Shown: positions 34,789-43,075 of the stretch, piece after piece
Layout: each line of letters starts with the position of its first letter
Position numbering within the stretch: the stretch's first letter is position 1
NCBI GenBank assembly: GCA_024234505.1
Contig: JACKOD010000006.1
Span: 304,214-368,213 of the forward strand
Source of the DNA: Hahellaceae bacterium
Lineage (GTDB): Bacteria > Pseudomonadota > Gammaproteobacteria > Pseudomonadales > Oleiphilaceae
Direction: 5' to 3'
Length of the DNA stretch: 64,000 nucleotides
Translations under genes and position numbers: made by a program
Notes under the pieces: model-generated
The model's database searches: none
What the model saw: the letters and a program-made list of their open reading frames with translations, nothing else
Told to the model about the DNA's origin: nothing

Positions 34789-35128
34789 GCTCCCCTCCGA
34801 TCACCTACTGGCAATAAACCGGCTTGCGGAAGAAGTGCCGCCCTGCACTTCCTATCTGTTTTTCAAACCGGCGTCCCCTGGCAAGTCACCTCGCTATGTC
34901 ACGAAAGTTGGGCTAAAGGGCCGGCTGGATAAATCGAGAAAGCGCAACACCCCAGCAAGAGGCACTGCACTTTTTTTGTTCTCTATGGTTGTTTTATAGT
35001 CTATGCACCAAAATGGTCAACCATTTGTAAAGATAATTTTCAATATTTAACAGTTCATGTCGGTAGGGAGAGTCAAAAGGCCTCTTCCCACCGATCTGAG
35101 CATCCCGTTTTCCCGGGTCGTCTCTATT
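34789..35128. other. Gene-free spacer containing a palindrome
   Basis: About 340 bases between two minus-strand genes. AAATGGT-CA-ACCATTT at 35011-35026 is a perfect 7-bp inverted repeat next to the AT-rich promoter-like stretch 34980-35050. No other gene is seen. Confidence 0.5.
35011..35026. promoter_or_regulatory. Palindromic candidate operator
   Basis: A 7-bp perfect inverted repeat with a 2-base centre, upstream of the esterase gene. The binding protein is unknown. Confidence 0.35.
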
Positions 35129-37426
35129 TTATCTGGCCGCTCCCAATTTATCGGCCTTAATCAGTAAGATGGGCAAGAATAAAAAGTCCCACACGAGCGC
35201 GATCAGAATAGTGATTCCCACCATCAAGCCCATCGAAGAGTTGACCGTGAAACTGGAAAACGCCAGAACAAAAAAGCCCCCTGCCAGTGCAATTGTTGTG
35301 GTAACAATCGCTTTACCTACCACCGTAAAAGAGTAGTGAACGGCCTCTTCAGGGCTATAGCCATGTTCGGCACGACCACGCAAATACTTGGTAATAAAGT
35401 GCACCGTATCATCAACGACAATCCCCAGCGTGATGGCAAAAATTACCGCAACCGCCAGATTGACCTCCCCATTGAATATTCCCCATAACCCGAAGGCCAT
35501 ACCGGCAGGAAACGCATTGGGCAACAGACTGATCAGACCAAACTTCATTGAACGCAGGGCAATAATCAACGTAAGTGTGACCAGCACAAGCGCCCAGAGC
35601 GAGCCGGTCAACATGCTGTCGATATTGCGTTGACCTATGTGCGCAAACATCAGGGAAATACTCGCGCCATGCGACGCTATTTCTGGTGCATTCTGCTGCA
35701 GCCAGCGAGCAGCGCGCTCATCCAGTTCGATCAGTTGATTGGCCTTCTGGTTTTTGACTCGCACGCGTACCAGCGTGCTCGATTTGTCGAGATTGATCTG
35801 ATTATTCAAATCCAGACCATACGGCAAGGACATTTCATACAACAAGAGATACTGTGCCGCCAGTTCAGGACTATCAGGCAAGCGATACCATGCGGGGTTA
35901 TTTTCGTGCATATTTTGATTCAGCCGTTTCATCACATTCGTGAAACTGCTGACCTGCACAATCTCGGGCTGCGCCAGAAACCATTGGTTAAAGGCTTCCA
36001 CCTTGGCCAGAAAATCCGGATCAGTCACACCGTTGGTGCGCCCACTGTCCAGAGAATACGCAATGATATCGAATCCGGTCAGGTTTTCCTGGGTGTAGTC
36101 GGCGGCCTGACGGAAAGGGACATCTTTGGCGAAATACTCCACGGTATCGTCATTCAGTTCATTTTTGAACATAAATGCAATCAGTATCGCCGCCATCACA
36201 AGCAGCGACAGGAAAATCGTATTAGGTCGGGTTACCACCGCGTGATACACCCCTTCGACCCAGGGACTCCGCTCTGCCTGCTGGATTTTTCCTTTCATCG
36301 GCAGCATGATCACCAGTGCCGGAAATAACAGGATGCTGAAAAAGAACGCCATCGTGACGCCGAAGGCTGCGATATTGCCCAATTCCTGAAAAGGAGGGGA
36401 GTCGCTCGCATTCATACTTAAAAAGCCGATGGCGGTTGTCAGACTGGTCAGAAACACGGGTTGCAGATTCACCCTCAGGCTTTCTGTCATCGCCTGGAGC
36501 TTATTCTGTCCTTTCCCCAGACAATACAAATAGTTATTCAGAATATGGACACAATCACAAACGGCCAGAGTGAGAATGATAATCGGGCTTGCGACGTTAA
36601 TCTGATTCAGCGAATAGCCTGCCCACCCGACAAAGCCCTGCGTTGCCACCACGCTCACCGCAATGATTACCAGCGTACTTAACGTCCCCACGAAACTGCG
36701 TAAAATGACTTGCAACAACACCAGTATTAACACAAACATGATGGGAATCAGCAACGTGGTATCCCGCTGGGACATTTCCACAAAAGTGAAATTCACCACG
36801 GTTTGCCCAATCAGGTGGAGACGGATATTAGGGTTCCCGGCTTCAATTTTCTTTTGCAGGTCGCGTGCAAAAAGCACCGCTTCACGCGTGGCATCCGCGA
36901 TTTCCTGTCGACCATCGGGAAGATTCAGATCCACCGACACCATCGTAGAATGTGCTTTATTCGAAATGATCAAATTGACAAGTTGCGGCTCGGCCAGGGC
37001 GATCTGTTTGAGCTGTTCCAGTTGTTCGGCACTGAGCTGATCCGGGTCACTGACCAGATCCTTAACAATGAGATCATCCCCTTCCACCCAGGTATGCTGA
37101 TAATTGGTAATGGAATCGACACGACCGGAATAGGGTATGGTCCAGCCCAGATCGGTGAGTTCGATGATGGTCTTCAGCGTGGCGGGGGTAAATATCTTTC
37201 CATCCAGCGCCTCAATTACAAAGGAAATATTATCCGACTTGGCATAAGTAGCTTCGTTGGCCTGATGCGCCAGCATCTGCGGATTGTCTGCACTGAAGAA
37301 AATCTTGTAATCACTGTCAAAGTGAAGATATTGCATTCCGTAGGCCAGCCCCATAATGAGCAATAAGCTCAACAAACTAAGCTGAATACGAAATTTTACA
37401 AAAAAGCCAGCCAGCTTTTCGTTCAT
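35129..37426 (-). CDS. RND-superfamily exporter (MMPL/HAE3-like)
   Basis: The 765-residue protein has the duplicated RND layout: one N-terminal helix (about 14-33), a periplasmic loop (about 34-215), a block of five helices (about 220-370), a second periplasmic loop with another single helix before it, and a final block (about 620-760). AVCDCVHILNNYLYCL and GIVVDDTVHFITKYL, in the two halves, are the conserved acidic helix-4-type segments of the MMPL/HAE3 group. No membrane-fusion or outer-membrane partner is adjacent, so it probably moves hydrophobic compounds such as lipids or hopanoids by itself. The ATG has GGAGG nine bases upstream. Confidence 0.92.
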   Translation of the reverse strand: MNEKLAGFFVKFRIQLSLLSLLLIMGLAYGMQYLHFDSDYKIFFSADNPQMLAHQANEATYAKSDNISFVIEALDGKIFTPATLKTIIELTDLGWTIPYSGRVDSITNYQHTWVEGDDLIVKDLVSDPDQLSAEQLEQLKQIALAEPQLVNLIISNKAHSTMVSVDLNLPDGRQEIADATREAVLFARDLQKKIEAGNPNIRLHLIGQTVVNFTFVEMSQRDTTLLIPIMFVLILVLLQVILRSFVGTLSTLVIIAVSVVATQGFVGWAGYSLNQINVASPIIILTLAVCDCVHILNNYLYCLGKGQNKLQAMTESLRVNLQPVFLTSLTTAIGFLSMNASDSPPFQELGNIAAFGVTMAFFFSILLFPALVIMLPMKGKIQQAERSPWVEGVYHAVVTRPNTIFLSLLVMAAILIAFMFKNELNDDTVEYFAKDVPFRQAADYTQENLTGFDIIAYSLDSGRTNGVTDPDFLAKVEAFNQWFLAQPEIVQVSSFTNVMKRLNQNMHENNPAWYRLPDSPELAAQYLLLYEMSLPYGLDLNNQINLDKSSTLVRVRVKNQKANQLIELDERAARWLQQNAPEIASHGASISLMFAHIGQRNIDSMLTGSLWALVLVTLTLIIALRSMKFGLISLLPNAFPAGMAFGLWGIFNGEVNLAVAVIFAITLGIVVDDTVHFITKYLRGRAEHGYSPEEAVHYSFTVVGKAIVTTTIALAGGFFVLAFSSFTVNSSMGLMVGITILIALVWDFLFLPILLIKADKLGAAR

Positions 37427-37673
37427 CCGATGAACTCCTCCAAAAGTAATTTAAAATTATATTTTCTTTTAATTCAAAATGTTAAATAACAAAATAATGA
37501 AAAAAACACATAGGCATCCTGCATGCCAGTCAGAACGCACCCATAATCTAAAGCGTAGCACCCTGAACACATAACTCACAGCGCACAGCGATTGTGCAAG
37601 CTGATTATTTTTAAACTAGACTCAAAGCATTACGTTTATTATACCGTTCGAGTATCTGCCTTTAAGGCTCGCT

Positions 37674-38933
37674 ATGCAGAATAAAAATGACCATTCCGGA
37701 AAGCCCAAGACAAATAAAGAATCCCTCGGCACACGTCTGATAGAGGTCAAGTTACGTCCGGATCAGCTCGAACTCGGGATGCATGTCACGCGAACCAACC
37801 GTCCATGGACTGAACTGCCGGTCATGTTTCAGGGCATGACGATTACCTCTCATGACGATATCGATATGCTTCGGGAACACTGCCGGGAAGTGTACATCGA
37901 GATCGACAAGGAATTCTGGCTCGAAACTCGCACAGGTATTCGCAGCGAAGAACAGCAGTATCCGGGCCTGCGAGAGAAAGTCCCCTTCAGAGAAGAACTG
38001 CCTCGCGCACAATTTGTTTTACAGGATGCCAAAGCACACGTCGAAAAAGTACTCGATGCGGTCGAAAAAGAGCAAGTGATTGAAATTGAACAATCCCGGG
38101 CACTGATCAAGTCCTGCGTGGACAGTATCCTATCTAATGCCAATGCGCTACTCTGGCTGACCAAAATCAAAGATCAGGACAAATACACGGCGGAGCATTG
38201 CATACGTGTCGGCATTCTGGCGATTGCCTTTGGCCGCTTTATCGGTTTGGAGAAAGCCGAACTCGAACTGCTGGGCATGTGCGGCATTCTTCACGATGTC
38301 GGCAAGATGAAAGTGCCTAACGACATATTGAATAAGCCCGGGCGTCTGACACGTATCGAATACGATATCATGAAACAGCATACGTCCTTTGGCTATGACA
38401 TCCTTTGTGAATACAAAAGCCTGGAACCCATGGTTAAGGACACGGCCCGCTTTCACCATGAGCGGGTGGATGGCCAAGGCTATCCTCGCGGTCTGCAAGG
38501 CGCCTATCTGCACAAATATATTCGAATGGTCACCATTGTGGATGCCTATGATGCCATCACCAGCAGCCGCATTTACAAGTCGGGCTCACCGGCCTTTGAT
38601 GCATTAAAGATTTTATTTGCGGAACGAGGTAAGCATTTTGATGATCATCTGGTGGAAGCCTTTATCCAAATGGTCGGTATCTACCCCCCCGGTACACTGG
38701 TCGAGATGACCAATGGCGAGGTAGGTATTGTCGTATCGGCCAACCCCAGCTATCGCTTACGTCCAAAAGTCGAGCTGGTGATGACCTCCGATAAAAAAAT
38801 GCGTTCACCCTACATCATTAATCTGGCTGAAAATATCCTGGATGGTGAAGGCAAGGTTTACAGTATTAAGGCGGGCCTTGCGAACGGCACCCACGGCGTA
38901 GACGTCAAAAACTTTACCGGCAATGCGGTCTGA
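37674..38933 (+). CDS. HD-GYP c-di-GMP phosphodiesterase
   Basis: The 419-residue protein has an N-terminal DUF3391 module (about 24-150) and an HD-GYP domain (about 160-340) with TAEHCIRVG, ILHDVGK near residue 205 and HHERVDGQGYPRG near residue 260. It lacks the membrane segments of many homologues. All metal ligands of an active phosphodiesterase are present. HD-GYP enzymes hydrolyse c-di-GMP to GMP. With the two GGDEF proteins nearby it forms a complete make-and-break set. It is monocistronic, with a long AT-rich leader (37427-37673). Confidence 0.95.
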   Translation: MQNKNDHSGKPKTNKESLGTRLIEVKLRPDQLELGMHVTRTNRPWTELPVMFQGMTITSHDDIDMLREHCREVYIEIDKEFWLETRTGIRSEEQQYPGLREKVPFREELPRAQFVLQDAKAHVEKVLDAVEKEQVIEIEQSRALIKSCVDSILSNANALLWLTKIKDQDKYTAEHCIRVGILAIAFGRFIGLEKAELELLGMCGILHDVGKMKVPNDILNKPGRLTRIEYDIMKQHTSFGYDILCEYKSLEPMVKDTARFHHERVDGQGYPRGLQGAYLHKYIRMVTIVDAYDAITSSRIYKSGSPAFDALKILFAERGKHFDDHLVEAFIQMVGIYPPGTLVEMTNGEVGIVVSANPSYRLRPKVELVMTSDKKMRSPYIINLAENILDGEGKVYSIKAGLANGTHGVDVKNFTGNAV

Positions 38934-39020
38934 CGAGACTGGCGTTAATTTCCTCACCCCACGCATGAAACAGAGTAAGCGAGGTATACTCTCAGTCTTT
39001 GCAAGTTTACAGGATCGGTC

Positions 39021-40004
39021 GTGGACAATTTTCTTACCATCTTAGCTTTCACTGCCAATATTACGCTCCCCATTTTTATTATTGTTTTTCTTGGCTGGTA
39101 TCTGCGCCGTATTCAGTGGATCAGCGCCGACTTTATTCAGACCGGATCAAAACTGGTCTTTAATCTGGCCCTCCCTGCGTTGCTGTTCAGTAAAATTGTC
39201 GTGACGGATCTATCTCAGGTGTTGCAAGGTGATCAGGTGATTTTTGCCCTCGCAGCCACGCTGGCCGGATTCGTTCTGGTCTGGGTTCAGGGGCGTAAAT
39301 GGCTGGCTCAACCCGAGGTCAGAGGCGTCTTTGTTCAAGGGGCATTCCGCGGCAATATGGGAATTATCGGCCTTGCACTGTGTGCCAACCTTTATGGTGA
39401 CGAGGGGCTGGCAGTAGGCTCCATCTTGCTGGCTTTTCTTACCTTGCAATACAACATTCTGTCGGTCTATGCCTTAACCGCTCCGTTTTACAGTACTTCA
39501 AACACAACCGCTGGCTTACCTTCAGGCGCATTGCGCTGGGTGAACGTTTTAAAAGACATCGCTAAAAATCCGCTGATTTTAATGATACTTGCCGCACTGA
39601 CAGTCAATCTTACGTCATTACCGGTGCCGGGCATCGTGCTTAAAAGTGGAGAATATTTCTCCAACCTCACCCTGCCACTGGCGCTTTTATGCGTGGGCGG
39701 CTCAATTAATCTCAAGGCATTGCGTCGCAGCAGTCACCCGGCACTGTGGGCCGCCGCGCATAAACTGATTCTGTTACCCACGCTGATGACACTAGCCGCC
39801 TGGCTCTACGGGTTTGAAGGCATCGCTTTGGGCACCTTGTTCGCCATGTTTGCCAGCCCCACCGCCACTGCCAGCTTTGTTATGGCCAAAGCCATGCGCG
39901 GCGACGGTGACCTCGCCGCCAATATTATTGCGCTAACAACCGTACTCTCTTTATTTAGTGTAAGTGCGGGCATATTCATTCTTAAAGTTCTAAATGTAGC
40001 TTAA
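39021..40004 (+). CDS. AEC-family (auxin efflux carrier-like) transporter
   Basis: The 327-residue protein has about ten membrane helices with the AEC features: LALPALLFSKIV in helix 2, RGNMGIIGLALCANLYGD in the middle, and FASPTATASFVMAKAM near the C-terminus. Bacterial members export or import small organic acids such as malate; the substrate here is not evident. GTG at 39021 has AGGA eight bases upstream. It lies between the HD-GYP and hemolysin III genes on the same strand, 87 and 108 bases apart. Confidence 0.9.
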   Translation: MDNFLTILAFTANITLPIFIIVFLGWYLRRIQWISADFIQTGSKLVFNLALPALLFSKIVVTDLSQVLQGDQVIFALAATLAGFVLVWVQGRKWLAQPEVRGVFVQGAFRGNMGIIGLALCANLYGDEGLAVGSILLAFLTLQYNILSVYALTAPFYSTSNTTAGLPSGALRWVNVLKDIAKNPLILMILAALTVNLTSLPVPGIVLKSGEYFSNLTLPLALLCVGGSINLKALRRSSHPALWAAAHKLILLPTLMTLAAWLYGFEGIALGTLFAMFASPTATASFVMAKAMRGDGDLAANIIALTTVLSLFSVSAGIFILKVLNVA

Positions 40005-40112
40005 AGCACTAAATGTGGCTTAAAGTTAACCCTATATATCAAAATAGCCGTTTATTGCCATGTCATTTTCAGCTAACATCTGTTTGTTTTTTACTCACAA
40101 GGTTTTACAAAC

Positions 40113-40808
40113 ATGCCTGCTGAATTCGCGACCACCCCGTCAGAGTCCTCTGCCGCTCCTTCAACGCCTTCTATGCCATACAGCCCTAAGGAAGAGCTGG
40201 CCAATAGCCTGACTCACGGATTAGGTGCCGCACTAAGCATCATCGGTTTGGTATTGTTACTCGTGAACGCCGATACACAGGAAGACACCTGGCGTATCGT
40301 CAGCTTCAGTATCTTTGGTAGCAGTCTGTTCTTACTGTATCTGGCCTCCACGCTTTACCACAGCTTTCGTAGTGAAGCCCTGAAAAAGATCTTCAAAACC
40401 CTCGATCATTGTGCGATCTATTTATTGATTGCCGGCTCCTATACCCCGTTTTTACTGGTTAAACTCCGGGAAGGCCCGGGATGGACGCTCTTTGTTGTAG
40501 TCTGGTTGATTGCGCTTGCCGGAATCATTCTGAAATTACTCTTTCAGCACCGGTTTAAAGCACTGCGTGTTGCGACTTATCTTGTGATGGGTTGGCTGGT
40601 GGTGATGGCCAGTAACAGCTTGATGAGTAATATTGAAGCTGGCGGTCTGTGGTTGCTACTGGCGGGGGGGCTCGCCTATACCGTCGGTGTGGTGTTCTAT
40701 CTGGGTCATAAGATTCCCTACAACCATGCCATTTGGCACCTGTTTGTGCTTGGCGGCAGTATTTGCCATTATTTTGCAGTGTATTTCTATGTCATGCCGA
40801 TGGCCTGA
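40113..40808 (+). CDS. Hemolysin III / PAQR-family membrane protein
   Basis: The 231-residue protein has a proline-rich 25-residue head, then seven membrane helices. ANSLTHGLGAALSIIG, STLYHSF, DHCAIYLLIAGSYTPF and a final HAIWHLFVLGGSICHY provide the conserved His and Asp residues of the PAQR/CREST superfamily, which bind a metal in related ceramidase-like proteins. In E. coli the homologue (YqfA/TrhA) modulates membrane lipid metabolism; direct haemolysis is unlikely. A strong hairpin follows 27 bases after the stop. Confidence 0.92.
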   Translation: MPAEFATTPSESSAAPSTPSMPYSPKEELANSLTHGLGAALSIIGLVLLLVNADTQEDTWRIVSFSIFGSSLFLLYLASTLYHSFRSEALKKIFKTLDHCAIYLLIAGSYTPFLLVKLREGPGWTLFVVVWLIALAGIILKLLFQHRFKALRVATYLVMGWLVVMASNSLMSNIEAGGLWLLLAGGLAYTVGVVFYLGHKIPYNHAIWHLFVLGGSICHYFAVYFYVMPMA

Positions 40809-40835
40809 CATCGCCACGTGCACATCAGATGATCA

Positions 40836-40871
40836 TACGGGCGGTGGCCACATCAGTAGCCACCGCCCGTA
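40836..40871. terminator. Hairpin between convergent genes
   Basis: A 13-bp perfect stem (TACGGGCGGTGGC with GCCACCGCCCGTA) and a 10-base loop. It lacks a T-tract but lies exactly between convergent genes, so it probably ends both transcripts. Confidence 0.65.
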
Positions 40872-40888
40872 GCAGGTTTCCTTCACAT

Positions 40889-41773
40889 TTAACGCATTCT
40901 GACTACCCGGACTACGCGTTCTCCCCAAAAGTAAATTACCAGCCCGAATAACACCAACGCACCTCCATACAGTAGCGACGGTGCCAGTATTTCATGATTG
41001 AGCAGGTGCCCCATGGCGATCGCGAATACCGGGGTGATCAGCGTCACCAATGCCACCGTACTCGGGGGCAAATGGCGCAAGACGTAGAAGTACGAAAAAA
41101 AGCCAATCAGTGAACCGAATATTGCCAGATACAAGATCGCATACAGCGACTTTGAACTCCATTGCTCGCTATCCAAATGCCCTCCGTCCATCAGCATCCA
41201 GACCAGAAAATACGCTGGCAGGGAAACGGTAATCGCACCAATCGTGACCGCAAAAGGATGCACCTCGGAACCCTCGCGCTTCACCATCACACCACTCAAA
41301 CTAAACAGCAATACACCTGACAAGAGCAGGAGCACCGCACGTTCATCTTTAATCACCAGATTATTACTGCACACAATGATCAATCCGCTGAGCGATACCA
41401 GCGTTGCCAGCCACTGAAAAAGCCCAAAACGCTGGTTCTGGAGCAGTAGCATGGCCAACAAGCCAGAGAAGATCGGCGTCAGTCCATACATCACAGACAC
41501 CATGCCAGACGATAAATAAGGCGCAGATAAATAAGTACAAATCATGCCGCCAAAAATACCCAGACAGGAGACAACATAAACGCGCAATGCCTTGGCATGC
41601 CAGGGAAACTCAATACCTCGCCATTTGAGTAACGCCAGGCCCAGTGCCGCCGCAAGCGCCATACGCATTAGCGCAGCTAGCACCGGATGAACCGTTTCAC
41701 TACTCCAGATAACCCCCAACGGGGTCGTCGCCCAAACCACGACAACAGCCGCATAGGCTGCAGGTACTGACAT
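40889..41773 (-). CDS. EamA/DMT-family metabolite transporter
   Basis: The 294-residue protein has ten membrane helices in two EamA repeats; the second repeat holds YLAIFGSLIGFFSYFY and STVALVTLITPVFAI, typical of drug/metabolite transporters. ATG at 41773 has AAGGAGAG nearby, which decides the start; the frame continues 21 codons upstream without support. It is convergent with the hemolysin III gene. The substrate cannot be predicted. Confidence 0.92.
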   Translation of the reverse strand: MSVPAAYAAVVVVWATTPLGVIWSSETVHPVLAALMRMALAAALGLALLKWRGIEFPWHAKALRVYVVSCLGIFGGMICTYLSAPYLSSGMVSVMYGLTPIFSGLLAMLLLQNQRFGLFQWLATLVSLSGLIIVCSNNLVIKDERAVLLLLSGVLLFSLSGVMVKREGSEVHPFAVTIGAITVSLPAYFLVWMLMDGGHLDSEQWSSKSLYAILYLAIFGSLIGFFSYFYVLRHLPPSTVALVTLITPVFAIAMGHLLNHEILAPSLLYGGALVLFGLVIYFWGERVVRVVRMR

Positions 41774-41897
41774 GACACTCTCCTTTTTTATTGATGGAAC
41801 TACATGGTTAAACCAGCCCGATACGTCCTGTTTCAACGGGATGGCGGATTACACCGAGGAGTCACTGCAGTCATTTCGTAGAAGGGGATACAACGAA

Positions 41898-41932
41898 AAA
41901 GGCCGCAGTGATTGCTGCGGCCTTTAAAAATC
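41898..41932 (-). terminator. Rho-independent terminator
   Basis: An 11-bp stem, AAAGGCCGCAG pairing with CTGCGGCCTTT, loop of six, has a T-tract on the minus strand. It lies just after a 36-codon minus-strand ORF and upstream of the EamA gene. Confidence 0.85.
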
Positions 41933-41950
41933 TGGGAAAAATCAGGGTGA

Positions 41951-42061
41951 TCAGTTCTGGTCTTTTTCCTCTGCCACAGCAACCCAACTCGCGTGTGCCA
42001 CGCAAATTCGCCACGCAACCGGCTTGCGCGCCATCGCGTTACTCGCTTGTGGTTTGGACAT
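41951..42061 (-). CDS. Putative small protein, 36 aa, upstream of a terminator
   Basis: A 36-residue frame (MSKPQASNAMARKPVAWRI start, CVAHASWVAVAEEKDQN end) closes 20 bases before a rho-independent terminator. The product is basic at the N-terminus, contains one cysteine, and has no membrane helix. The start is uncertain: neither the ATG at 42061 nor the internal ATG at 42034 has a strong ribosome site. Placement before a dedicated terminator supports a real short transcript, either coding or regulatory. Confidence 0.4.
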   Translation of the reverse strand: MSKPQASNAMARKPVAWRICVAHASWVAVAEEKDQN

Positions 42062-42186
42062 TAATAAAGACACGTTAAAACCCGATCGATAAAAATTTGT
42101 TTAAATGAATAGCGATTACTTTATGCCCGCCAAACAACTTTAGCAAGCAGAGTTTGCAGATTATTGACGTTCGCCACCCTCACCCT

Positions 42187-42258
42187 GTAGCGAGGGGCGT
42201 CCCCGCCCCGATGGTCGTACCACTGCAACCGTATGCGCCCCGAGGACGGGCCGCCTAC
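42187..42258. repeat. REP-like bipartite palindromic repeat
   Basis: GTAGCGAGGGGCGTCCCCGC (42187-42206) and GCGCCCCGAGGACGGGCCGC (42235-42254) are the fullest copy of the dispersed two-box element. The spacer between boxes is about 25 bases. Confidence 0.7.
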
Positions 42259-42283
42259 CGCTCCATCGTTGTTCGTGGGTGTG

Positions 42284-43075
42284 TTAGTTTATCTTTTCGA
42301 AGTAATCTGCATATATCCGGTCTACGGTTTTATCCCGATACATGGCCGTTACTGTTTTTTGCATCCGTTTGATCAGTTGTTTATCGACACCAAGGTTACA
42401 CCCCATCGCCCTGACCGTCGTAAAAAACACCAGCTCGGGCGTACCCAGTTTAACCCGATCCGTTTTGGCCATGTAATCGGCAGACACCTGATCCGACACC
42501 CACAGGTCGATTCGCTTTTTCATCAGCTTGCCCAGATTCAGCTCATTCCTGCTGGCGTATTCCACATGCATACCAAAACTTTCCAGATACTCTCCGGCGC
42601 CGCTTCCCAGATAACTACCCAGATTATAGGGGCGCATATCATCCAGAGTAATCAGAGGTATCTTGATCGAGGGATGGCTGTAAACCGCATGACGGGAAAT
42701 AATAACCGGACTCACCCATTGATAAAAAACCTCACGCTCCTGACTACGTTCAATCGGGAATACGCAATGGTTAGGCATGGATTCGGCCATCAGGGTGGCC
42801 CGTTTAGGCGGCAATAATTGCATTTCGTAATCGACCTGTGCACGCCTCATCAACTCTTCAACGACACGAACCAACACGCCGGCAGGCTGTTCGTTATCCC
42901 AGTCGACCAGGGGCTTTTCCGCGAATGTCAGTAGTTTGAGCGGCTCGGCTCGGACACTGCCCGACACGAAAGCAACCCATAGCAATAATGAACAAAGCCC
43001 CCACCAGTGGTGAGAACGGAAATCAGCAGTACGCGTACCACCTGGTTTAATTCCAGACACGAATCGCTTCTTCAT
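42284..43075 (-). CDS. Periplasmic solute-binding protein, SBP family 3-like
   Basis: The 263-residue protein has a signal peptide (LCSLLLWVAFVSGSVRAEP) and a type-II binding fold with FAEKPLVDWD, GVLVRVVEELMRRA and a C-terminal MYRDKTVDRIYADYF helix. It starts inside the end of the upstream binding-protein gene (29-base overlap), so the two are co-translated. No transporter genes adjoin it. It probably senses or delivers a small ligand to another system. Confidence 0.85.
   Translation of the reverse strand: MKKRFVSGIKPGGTRTADFRSHHWWGLCSLLLWVAFVSGSVRAEPLKLLTFAEKPLVDWDNEQPAGVLVRVVEELMRRAQVDYEMQLLPPKRATLMAESMPNHCVFPIERSQEREVFYQWVSPVIISRHAVYSHPSIKIPLITLDDMRPYNLGSYLGSGAGEYLESFGMHVEYASRNELNLGKLMKKRIDLWVSDQVSADYMAKTDRVKLGTPELVFFTTVRAMGCNLGVDKQLIKRMQKTVTAMYRDKTVDRIYADYFEKIN

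Noticed and set aside
42233..42817. 194-residue plus-strand frame opposite the small binding protein
   Set aside because: Antisense to a protein with signal peptide and binding-fold motifs and starting inside a REP-like repeat.
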